The notes under the pieces were generated by a model. It did not search any database. It was not told the origin of the DNA and worked only from the letters and a program-made list of their open reading frames with translations. This document shows positions 1 to 5,287 of a DNA stretch of 7,429 nucleotides, piece by piece (the first letter of the stretch is position 1; each line of letters begins with the position of its first letter). Source of the stretch: Bacteriovoracaceae bacterium (lineage in GTDB: Bacteria > Bdellovibrionota > UBA1018); NCBI GenBank assembly GCA_023250795.1, contig JAHFAB010000083.1:1-7429 (forward strand), given 5' to 3'. The position numbers and the translations under genes are program-made.

Positions 1-347
1 CTTTTGACGACCTAGATCTTGCATTGAAAGAAGGGCGAGTTTATCTCCCTTCTTTGGTTGCTGCAGAGTTACTGAGTGCAAATTTGAGTGCTTCTGAACG
101 CTCTGATCTTATAGATTTTCTAAAGGAGTTACAGCTCTGTGATTCTTCATTTGAACATTGGACTCGAGTAGGAGCTTTGCGCGCTGAACTCTCAAAACGA
201 GGACTTCATGTCTCTACGCCTGACGCCCACATTGCTCAATGTTCAATTGACCTAAAAGGTTATTTATTAACTGAAGATCGAATTTTCAAAAAAATTACCG
301 ACTCACACCCACTTCGGCTTCTAGGAATTCCTCAATATTGCTTCTAG
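1..347 (+). CDS. VapC-like PIN-domain ribonuclease toxin, 5'-truncated by window edge
   Basis: The reading frame is open from the first bases of the window (codons from position 3 read FDDLDLALKEGR), so the TTG at 24 is internal and the true start is outside. The visible ~114 residues resemble the C-terminal four-fifths of a PIN domain, a Mg2+-dependent single-strand RNase fold used by VapC toxins. Seen: an LPSLVAAELLSA helix with the second conserved acid (Glu at 66-68), the STPDAHIA motif with the third acid (Asp at 222-224), and a LLTEDRIF segment matching the T-x-D region. The first catalytic Asp would lie upstream. VapC proteins are usually ~130 residues, so about 15-20 are missing. A VapB antitoxin would be expected just upstream but cannot be seen. 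The 3' end overlaps the convergent ATPase gene by 53 bp. The family call is good; a toxin role is inferred, since some PIN proteins are not toxins. Confidence 0.8.
   Translation, partial: FDDLDLALKEGRVYLPSLVAAELLSANLSASERSDLIDFLKELQLCDSSFEHWTRVGALRAELSKRGLHVSTPDAHIAQCSIDLKGYLLTEDRIFKKITDSHPLRLLGIPQYCF
288..318 (-). terminator. Weak candidate terminator for the ATPase gene
   Basis: On the minus strand a short stem GCCGA (318-314) / TCGGT (301-297), including one G-U pair and a 12-nt loop, is followed after two bases by seven T residues (294-288). The ATPase stop codon sits within the end of this structure. The stem is short, so this is only a possible site; the U tract is the stronger half of the signal. 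Confidence 0.25.
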
Positions 348-1485
348 TCACAAAAACGAGTTCTCCTACTTTTTTAAATTCAGATCTAAACTCTTCATAA
401 GCTTTCAGATGTCGCTCTTTTGCTCCATCCCAGCTCACTTGAAAAGGAATAAGTTCAGACCCCTCTTGCACAATAAAATCCACTTCTCCCTTCCCTCTCC
501 AGTAATAAACAGATTTATATTTTTTCTTAAGAGCTAGAAAAACTACCGTTTCTAGCTTTTTCCCTAAATCTTGCCCTTTATTCAACAAAACGGCATTCAC
601 CATTCCAAGATCAATGGGATAATATTTTTTAGATCGAACCAATTGTTTTCTTTCTGAATATGCAAAATAAGGACATTCTAAAATCAAATAGGAATTACAA
701 AAAGCCTCCACGTATAACTTTATAGTATTTATGGAAATTTCTAAAATATTTGAAAGTTTTCGAAGACTGGTTTCAGAACCCGTGGATTCAAACAAACATT
801 TCCCAAGATACTGCAGAGTGATATTTGAGCGAGCTTTTGTATTTTTTCTAATATCTTTTTCTACAATATCCTGAAAATAATCTCTCAACAGACCCACTGG
901 GTCTTGAGTAAAAAAAGTTTTTGGAAATCCACCTAAATTAATAAAACTTTCAAAAGAGTGCTCTGTGGAAGCCAGTTTAAACTCAGAGTAATTAAACGGA
1001 TAAACTTCAATATTCCTATGTCGACCCGTAAGAGCGGAGGATAATTTTCCACTGAGTAAAGTTGCATTTGAACCCGTGATAATAAAATGATGATTCGATT
1101 TTTTTTCAATTTGAGAGTGCAACCATTTTTCCCAGCCCAGTACATTTTGTATTTCATCTAAAAAAAAATACTTCGCTTCAAAAGTAGGCTCGGAAACTTT
1201 TATAATCAGATCTAAAAGATGAAAATCGAGTGAGTCAATTAGCCGTGGGTCTTCAAAATTAATAAAATAGCAACGCTGGGGATTGAGTTGAAAATGATCC
1301 ACCCATTGATACAAGAGCGTGGACTTGCCACACCTCCGCACACCTTGGATAACCCAGACCAAATCGGGTTCAAGTGACTTGATCAGTTTTGATGATTCGA
1401 GATTCCTTGGGATCAGTTTTTTTACTTTCTCCGAACTATAAGACCATTCGCTTAAAACGGTTTTTAACTCTATTTCACTAACCAT
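295..1485 (-). CDS. AAA_14/DUF4143-family P-loop ATPase
   Basis: This encodes a 396-residue protein from ATG at 1485; an in-frame GTG at 1500 would add five residues (numbering below counts from that GTG). Neither start has a clear Shine-Dalgarno. The N-terminal half is a P-loop ATPase: Walker A GVRRCGKST (53-61), Walker B YFFLDEIQN (111-119, Asp115/Glu116), sensor-1 ITGSNA (141-146), then LTGRHRNIEVYPF with candidate arginine finger Arg160 or Arg162. The second half matches DUF4143: a GGFPK segment (190-194), a helical region resembling winged-helix DNA-binding modules, and a C-terminal restriction-endonuclease-like part, GEVDFIV (338-344) followed by PFQVSWD (352-358). The usual catalytic Lys after the E-D pair is not evident (Gln-Val-Ser instead), so nuclease activity is doubtful. 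Such ATPases are common in bacterial accessory DNA and their function is poorly defined; I assign none. The gene is markedly AT-rich, is convergent with the PIN gene, and carries repeats at its 5' end that may be an operator. Confidence 0.88.
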   Translation of the reverse strand: MVSEIELKTVLSEWSYSSEKVKKLIPRNLESSKLIKSLEPDLVWVIQGVRRCGKSTLLYQWVDHFQLNPQRCYFINFEDPRLIDSLDFHLLDLIIKVSEPTFEAKYFFLDEIQNVLGWEKWLHSQIEKKSNHHFIITGSNATLLSGKLSSALTGRHRNIEVYPFNYSEFKLASTEHSFESFINLGGFPKTFFTQDPVGLLRDYFQDIVEKDIRKNTKARSNITLQYLGKCLFESTGSETSLRKLSNILEISINTIKLYVEAFCNSYLILECPYFAYSERKQLVRSKKYYPIDLGMVNAVLLNKGQDLGKKLETVVFLALKKKYKSVYYWRGKGEVDFIVQEGSELIPFQVSWDGAKERHLKAYEEFRSEFKKVGELVFVTRSNIEEFLEAEVGVSR

Positions 1486-1496
1486 AACAACAAGAT

Positions 1497-1536
1497 ACAC
1501 TGTTTTTTAAAAAGTGTCTAGTTTGATGAACACTTT
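1497..1536. promoter_or_regulatory. Array of three alternating AGTGT half-sites; candidate operator at the ATPase start
   Basis: Three copies of the same pentamer occur in alternating orientation: ACACT at 1497-1501, AGTGT at 1513-1517 and ACACT at 1530-1534. The right pair extends to AAAGTGT (1511-1517) facing ACACTTT (1530-1536), a 7-bp-armed inverted repeat with a 12-bp centre. The left pair, allowing one bulged G at 1502, forms 9-bp arms ACACTTTTT/AAAAAGTGT. The array overlaps the alternative GTG start (1500) and ends 12 bp upstream of the ATG (1485). This looks like a protein-binding site, perhaps autoregulatory; that role is inferred from position and symmetry only. Confidence 0.5.
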
Positions 1537-1561
1537 ACCAACAACAAAGACAACCTATTGT
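1534..1561 (+). promoter_or_regulatory. Possible greB promoter
   Basis: TTTACC (1534-1539) and TATTGT (1556-1561) each match four of six positions of the sigma-70 -35 and -10 consensus, with a 16-bp spacer. Transcription would start near 1568 and give a leader of about 75 nt. The -35 overlaps the right-hand AGTGT inverted repeat, so a factor bound there could affect greB as well as the ATPase. A second weak -10-like hexamer, TAGGAT at 1615-1620, has no good -35 partner. This is a weak prediction. Confidence 0.3.
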
Positions 1562-1574
1562 TTTAACAATGGTT
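1552..1574. repeat. Bulged inverted repeat in the ATPase-greB intergenic region
   Basis: ATTGTT (1557-1562) and AACAAT (1565-1570) flank a TT centre. The arms continue as AACC (1552-1555) and GGTT (1571-1574) if T1556 is bulged, giving 10 bp per arm. On the plus strand it is followed by TTATTA, so it could form a leader hairpin in a greB transcript or serve as an operator. No function can be assigned from sequence alone. Confidence 0.4.
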
Positions 1575-1644
1575 TTATTACTGCGACTGTTCTCTTAGCG
1601 AAGCATGACAGTCATAGGATATCTGTGCCATTATTTCTGAAGCT

Positions 1645-2133
1645 ATGCAAAAAAACTACATCACTCCTCACGGAGAGGAGAAGCTTAGGGCCGAATTAAA
1701 GAAACTTCTTTATGAAGATCGGCCCACTGTGGTGAAAACAGTGTCCTGGGCTGCTTCGAATGGGGATCGCTCTGAAAACGCAGATTATATTTATGGGAAA
1801 CGCCGGTTGCGTGAGATTGATCGGAGGATCCACTTTCTGACCAAACGTTTGGAGTCCGCAGAGGTGATCGATCCCTCAAAACAAAAATCAGATCGAGTTC
1901 TATTTGGTGCGACTGTGACCATCGAGAATGAAGAGGGCCAGCAAAAGGCATACAAAATTGTTGGGATAGACGAGACCGATGCCAAACAAGGTCTGATTAG
2001 CTGGATCTCACCTCTGGGTAAAGCACTGCTTCAGCACCGAGTAGGGGATGCCATTATTTTAAAAAAACCGGAGAGTGGAAAGGGCCGGTTATTAGAAGAA
2101 GAGCTGGAAATTTTAAAGATCGAATATAATTAA
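1645..2133 (+). CDS. greB: Transcription elongation factor GreB
   Basis: This 162-residue protein (E. coli GreB is 158) rescues backtracked RNA polymerase by stimulating cleavage of the extruded RNA 3' end through the secondary channel. Residues 1-75 form the antiparallel coiled-coil finger; the tip motif GDRSENADY (40-48) supplies the acidic pair Asp41 and Glu44 that help hold the catalytic Mg2+. YGKRRLREIDRRIHFLTKRLE (50-70) and the following VIDPSKQKSD-VLFGATV segment are more typical of GreB than GreA. The C-terminal FKBP-like domain (about 80-160) includes the family SPLGKALL motif (122-129). ATG at 1645 aligns with the family N-terminus; the purine stretch GAAG lies too close to be a good Shine-Dalgarno. 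The gene is divergent from the ATPase and convergent with fusA, with only 8 bp between the two stop codons. No terminator of its own is visible downstream. Confidence 0.95.
   Translation: MQKNYITPHGEEKLRAELKKLLYEDRPTVVKTVSWAASNGDRSENADYIYGKRRLREIDRRIHFLTKRLESAEVIDPSKQKSDRVLFGATVTIENEEGQQKAYKIVGIDETDAKQGLISWISPLGKALLQHRVGDAIILKKPESGKGRLLEEELEILKIEYN
2061..2090 (-). terminator. Candidate fusA (str operon) terminator inside greB
   Basis: On the minus strand AACCGG (2090-2085) and CCGGTT (2071-2066) form a 6-bp stem with a 13-nt loop, followed directly by TTTTT (2065-2061), so that seven T residues run in a row. This has the form of an intrinsic terminator 52-81 bp beyond the fusA stop codon, antisense to the greB 3' end. 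The stem is modest in length; no better candidate lies between the two genes. Confidence 0.5.
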
Positions 2134-2141
2134 AAACCACA

Positions 2142-4241
2142 TCACTCGCTCGTAGGAGCAGGCATTATACCAATCTTAATCTTAATTTCCTGTGCGATCG
2201 CTGGTGGAACAGGCTCGTAATGTGAAAACTCCATCGAATAAGTCGCTCGCCCCTGCGACGAAGACCGTAGAGCCGTCGAGTATCCAAACATCGTGGCCAG
2301 AGGAACTTCTGCTTTGATCTGCTGAAGTCCATGCCTCACAGTCATGTTGATAATTTTTCCACGACGGCTATTTAGATCTCCAATCACCGCTCCCACATAA
2401 TCCTCAGGGCAGGCAATCTCACAAGACATGACTGGCTCCAAAATCAAAGGCCCAGCCCTGAGAGCTGCTTCCTTGAAAGCCATAGAAGCCGCAATTTTAT
2501 AGGCAATCTCAGTAGAGTCCACATCATGAAAAGATCCATCAAGCAAAGTCGCTTTGATATCTACGGCTGGATAGCCCGCCACAATCCCACCGAGCATAGT
2601 CTCTCTAATTCCTTTATCTATGGCAGGGATGAACTCCTTTGGAATCACGCCGCTCTGGATCTCATTTACAAACTCATACCCAGAACCTGGCTCCATTGGT
2701 TCAAGCTCTATCACACAATGACCGTACTGCCCGCGTCCACCGGACTGACGAATAAACTTACCTTCCGCTCGTGCGTTTTTAAACAATGTCTCTTTATAAG
2801 CAACTTGAGGTTCACCAATATTGGCTTCGACCTTAAACTCTCTCTTCATCCGATCGACAATGATCTCTAGATGCAACTCCCCCATCCCACTGATCAGAGT
2901 TTGGCCCGTGTCTTCGTTCGTGCTCACCCGAAAAGAGGGGTCCTCTGTTGCTAATTTCTGCAAAGACATCGCTAATTTTTCCTGATCTGCTTTAGTCTTG
3001 GGTTCAATTGCGATGGAGATCACGGGATCTGGAAATTCCATTTTTTCGAGCAAAATAGGTGCCTTTTCAGAACAAAGAGTATCCCCAGTCGTAGTAAAAC
3101 GTAACCCCACCACCGCAGCAATCTCACCTGCTTTGACCTCTTTGAGATCTTCTCTTTTATTGGCATGCATTTCTAGTAAGCGACCCATTCGCTCTTTTTT
3201 GTCCTTCGAAGAATTATAAAGCATCTCTCCCGTCTCAGCTTGGCCCGAATAAACCCGAATAAAAGTTAATTGCCCCACAAATGGATCGTTCATGATTTTA
3301 AACGCCAAAGCAGAAAAGGGTTCTTTCGAATCCGCTTTGCGCGTAGTGGGCTTAGAATCTTTTCCTAAATCTAAACCCTCGACCGGTTTAATATCGAGAG
3401 GAGATGGCAGATAATCCACAATCGCGTCTAACAATAGTTGTACGCCTTTATTCTTAAAGCTCGCGCCGCATATGACCGGTATGATCGATAGCGATATGCA
3501 TCCCTGTCTCACCGCTTTGCGAATCGCGACAGGATTCATGGGCTGTCCGTTGACGTACTGATTCATGAGAGTTTCATCAAACTCTGCTACAGCTTCGAGT
3601 AATTTTTCATGATATTCTTTAGCCTGATCTCTAAAACTTTCCGGTATCTCCACCTTCTCAAAAGTCGCGCCCAAGTCCTCTGAGCTCCAAATGATCGCTT
3701 TCATTTCGATGAGATCAATCACACCCTTGAACTCATCTTCACTTCCAAATGGAAGTTGTAAAAGTACAGGGTGAGCCAAAAGCTTTGCTTGAATCTGCTT
3801 CACGACATCAAAAAAATCTGCACCCACTCGGTCCATTTTATTAATAAACGCAATACGCGGAACCCGGTATTTATTGGCTTGTCTCCACACTGTTTCAGAC
3901 TGTGGCTCAACCCCACCCACTGCACAAAAAATCGCCACAGCTCCGTCTAAGACTCGTAGAGATCGTTCGACCTCAATGGTAAAATCCACATGCCCTGGAG
4001 TATCAATCAGATTAATTCGATGGCTTTTCCAAAAGCAAGTGGTTGCAGCCGAAGTGATCGTAATGCCACGCTCTTGTTCCTGAGGCATCCAATCCATCAC
4101 GGCCGTTCCTTCGTGTACTTCTCCTAATTTATGAGTCTTGCCTGTGTAATAAAGAATGCGCTCTGTGGTTGTAGTCTTGCCCGCATCAATATGTGCCATG
4201 ATGCCAATATTACGAGTGGACTCAAGCAAAGGATCCGCCAT
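2142..4241 (-). CDS. fusA: Translation elongation factor G (EF-G)
   Basis: This GTPase drives ribosomal translocation and, with RRF, ribosome recycling. From ATG at 4241 it has 699 residues (E. coli 704); an in-frame TTG at 4250 would add three. AGGT lies 12 nt before the ATG and 3 nt before the TTG, so neither spacing is ideal; the ATG is preferred by codon. GTPase motifs, numbered from the TTG: P-loop AHIDAGKT (19-26), switch I RGITIT (61-66), DTPGHVDF (83-90) with catalytic His87, and NKMD (137-140). Domain II follows, then domain III with [10 protein letters not shown], domain IV with [11 protein letters not shown] and [18 protein letters not shown], and a standard domain V. All expected domains are present, so this is a full-length canonical EF-G. 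It is the last gene of rpsL-rpsG-fusA, 42 bp after rpsG. No tuf gene follows; the next gene, greB, is convergent. Confidence 0.98.
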   Translation of the reverse strand: MADPLLESTRNIGIMAHIDAGKTTTTERILYYTGKTHKLGEVHEGTAVMDWMPQEQERGITITSAATTCFWKSHRINLIDTPGHVDFTIEVERSLRVLDGAVAIFCAVGGVEPQSETVWRQANKYRVPRIAFINKMDRVGADFFDVVKQIQAKLLAHPVLLQLPFGSEDEFKGVIDLIEMKAIIWSSEDLGATFEKVEIPESFRDQAKEYHEKLLEAVAEFDETLMNQYVNGQPMNPVAIRKAVRQGCISLSIIPVICGASFKNKGVQLLLDAIVDYLPSPLDIKPVEGLDLGKDSKPTTRKADSKEPFSALAFKIMNDPFVGQLTFIRVYSGQAETGEMLYNSSKDKKERMGRLLEMHANKREDLKEVKAGEIAAVVGLRFTTTGDTLCSEKAPILLEKMEFPDPVISIAIEPKTKADQEKLAMSLQKLATEDPSFRVSTNEDTGQTLISGMGELHLEIIVDRMKREFKVEANIGEPQVAYKETLFKNARAEGKFIRQSGGRGQYGHCVIELEPMEPGSGYEFVNEIQSGVIPKEFIPAIDKGIRETMLGGIVAGYPAVDIKATLLDGSFHDVDSTEIAYKIAASMAFKEAALRAGPLILEPVMSCEIACPEDYVGAVIGDLNSRRGKIINMTVRHGLQQIKAEVPLATMFGYSTALRSSSQGRATYSMEFSHYEPVPPAIAQEIKIKIGIMPAPTSE

Positions 4242-4283
4242 TTGTGACAAAATACCTGATTCTAAGAAGAAGTACTAGCAATA

Positions 4284-4754
4284 CTACCAGCGGTAGTGCG
4301 CAAAAGCCTTGTTAGCTTCGGCCATTTTATGAACGTCTTCTCGTTTTTTCATTGCTCCACCACGGCCGTTGGAAGCTTCGATCGTCTCAGCCGCTAAGCG
4401 CTCTGCCATGGAGTGTTCGGGTCTCACTTTAGCTGCATCAATCATCCAACGACAGGCCAGAGATTGACGTCGGCTGGGCTTCACTTCGATAGGTACTTGG
4501 TAAGTAGCACCACCGACCCTGCGAGACTTTACTTCGAGAATGGGCTTGATATTTTCTAAAGCTTTTTTAAACAATTTCAATCCATCTTCCCCAGTACGTT
4601 CCTGCACCACATCAATACAGCCATACATGATGCCTTCTGCAATGGATTTTTCCCCTCTTCTGAGCAAAGTGTTCACAAACTTTGTGATCACCACATCGTT
4701 ATACTTTGGATCTGGAAGGACTTCGCGTTTTCTAATAAATGTTTTACGACCCAT
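4284..4754 (-). CDS. rpsG: 30S ribosomal protein S7
   Basis: S7 is a primary 16S rRNA-binding protein that nucleates assembly of the 30S head and contributes to the E-site exit channel. The protein is 156 residues, the usual bacterial length. It shows [17 protein letters not shown] near the N-terminus, [11 protein letters not shown], the [19 protein letters not shown] rRNA-contact segment in the middle, and the classical C-terminus [24 protein letters not shown] at 4754 is set by family alignment and by a good upstream GAGGT. It lies only 17 bp after rpsL and 42 bp before fusA, so the three are almost certainly cotranscribed. In E. coli S7 represses this operon by binding a roughly 100-nt rpsL-rpsG spacer; the short spacer here has no room for that structure. 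Confidence 0.98.
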   Translation of the reverse strand: MGRKTFIRKREVLPDPKYNDVVITKFVNTLLRRGEKSIAEGIMYGCIDVVQERTGEDGLKLFKKALENIKPILEVKSRRVGGATYQVPIEVKPSRRQSLACRWMIDAAKVRPEHSMAERLAAETIEASNGRGGAMKKREDVHKMAEANKAFAHYRW

Positions 4755-4763
4755 TTTTATTTA

Positions 4764-4768
4764 ACCTC
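4764..4768 (-). promoter_or_regulatory. Ribosome binding site of rpsG
   Basis: GAGGT on the minus strand, followed by an AT-rich 9-nt spacer before ATG at 4754. It occupies much of the 17-bp gap after the rpsL stop codon, so ribosomes finishing rpsL are well placed to reinitiate on rpsG. Confidence 0.8.
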
Positions 4769-4771
4769 GAT

Positions 4772-5203
4772 TTATTTTTTAGCTTCTGCTGCTGCGGCGG
4801 CGGGGGCTGCTGCAGTCGCTGCGGTAGCTCCTCCGGAACCACGCTTGGCACCATACTTAGAACGACTTTGTTTACGATTTGCAACACCCTGAGAATCTAA
4901 AGTTCCCCGCACTGTGTGATAACGGACACCTGGCAAATCCTTCACTCGGCCACCACGAATTAGAACAATAGAGTGCTCTTGAAGATTGTGACCAATCCCA
5001 GGAATATAAGAAGTCACCTCATAACCATTAGTCAGCCTCACGCGACAAACTTTTCTGAGGGCAGAATTGGGTTTTTTAGGAGTAGTAGTGTAAACGCGTG
5101 TGCAAACTCCGCGTTTTTGTGGGCAGCTTTCTAAAGCAGGAGATTTTGTTTTCCAAAATTTCCTGGAGCGCCCAGTGCGAATCAGTTGATTAATTGTTGG
5201 CAT
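4772..5203 (-). CDS. rpsL: 30S ribosomal protein S12 with alanine-rich C-terminal extension
   Basis: S12 sits at the decoding centre and helps monitor codon-anticodon pairing. The family core is intact: [21 protein letters not shown] (about 27-47), [32 protein letters not shown] (71-90), GVRYHTVRG and RSKYGAKR (114-121). Lys43 and Lys88 (Lys42 and Lys87 of the mature E. coli protein), whose substitution commonly gives streptomycin resistance, are both wild type, as is Asp89, the site that is methylthiolated in E. coli. The start is ATG at 5203, because family members begin MPTINQLI; an upstream in-frame codon at 5230 would add nine unrelated residues. The protein has 143 residues against 124 in E. 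coli: after KYGAKR the usual PKA end is replaced by 22 residues dominated by Gly, Ala and Thr, ending EAKK. The DNA of that tail is GC-rich (72% over 4781-4840). First gene of rpsL-rpsG-fusA. Confidence 0.97.
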   Translation of the reverse strand: MPTINQLIRTGRSRKFWKTKSPALESCPQKRGVCTRVYTTTPKKPNSALRKVCRVRLTNGYEVTSYIPGIGHNLQEHSIVLIRGGRVKDLPGVRYHTVRGTLDSQGVANRKQSRSKYGAKRGSGGATAATAAAPAAAAAEAKK

Positions 5204-5210
5204 GCAGTTT

Positions 5211-5217
5211 CTTTCCT
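5211..5217 (-). promoter_or_regulatory. Ribosome binding site of rpsL
   Basis: AGGAAAG on the minus strand ends 7 nt before ATG at 5203. This supports the 5203 start over the in-frame codon at 5230, whose use would place this purine stretch inside the coding region. Confidence 0.7.
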
Positions 5218-5254
5218 GTTCCTTTCTCAAAGAGTCATTTTAGGAAGCAGAAGG

Positions 5255-5283
5255 AAAATAGACGACCCGCTCGATTGGGTCAA
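5255..5283 (-). promoter_or_regulatory. Sigma-70-type promoter of the rpsL-rpsG-fusA operon
   Basis: On the minus strand TTGACC (5283-5278) and TATTTT (5260-5255) are separated by exactly 17 bp and match the consensus at five and four of six positions. Transcription would start near 5248, giving a leader of about 45 nt with the rpsL ribosome binding site in it. The -35 lies only 4 bp past the lon stop codon, so the operon has its own promoter tucked against lon. The stretch after the -10 is pyrimidine-rich rather than a typical GC-rich stringent discriminator. Confidence 0.7.
5264..5281. repeat. GACCC/GGGTC inverted repeat in the rpsL promoter spacer
   Basis: GACCC (5264-5268) and GGGTC (5277-5281) form perfect 5-bp arms around an 8-bp centre. 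The dyad covers part of the -35 and most of the spacer. On the minus strand it is followed by GTCTATTTT, so it also resembles a weak terminator for lon. Operator, terminator and chance are all possible. Confidence 0.45.
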
Positions 5284-5287
5284 GAAA

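Noticed and set aside
24..26. TTG as the start of the PIN-domain gene
   Set aside because: The frame stays open to the window edge and the protein would lack the N-terminal strand with the first catalytic Asp, so the real start is upstream.
933..1157. Minus-strand frame within the ATPase gene
   Set aside because: It is a shifted frame of a gene with strong family motifs and has no independent support.
1585..1613. GACTGT/ACAGTC inverted repeat upstream of greB
   Set aside because: The arms are only 6 bp with a 17-bp centre, and no promoter element of quality is linked to it, so it is compatible with chance.
1514..1699. Small plus-strand open frame of 61 codons running into greB
   Set aside because: It starts at a GTG inside the AGTGT repeat, lacks a ribosome binding site and recognisable protein features, and overlaps the certain greB start in another frame.
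1685..1985. Minus-strand open frames opposite greB
   Set aside because: They are antisense shadows of a gene with full GreB motifs.
2526..2870. Plus-strand frame opposite fusA
   Set aside because: It is an antisense shadow of a full-length EF-G with no recognisable product.
5204..5230. N-terminal extension of S12 from an upstream start at 5230
   Set aside because: S12 proteins begin at the MPTINQLI methionine, and the AGGAAAG ribosome binding site lies inside the putative extension.
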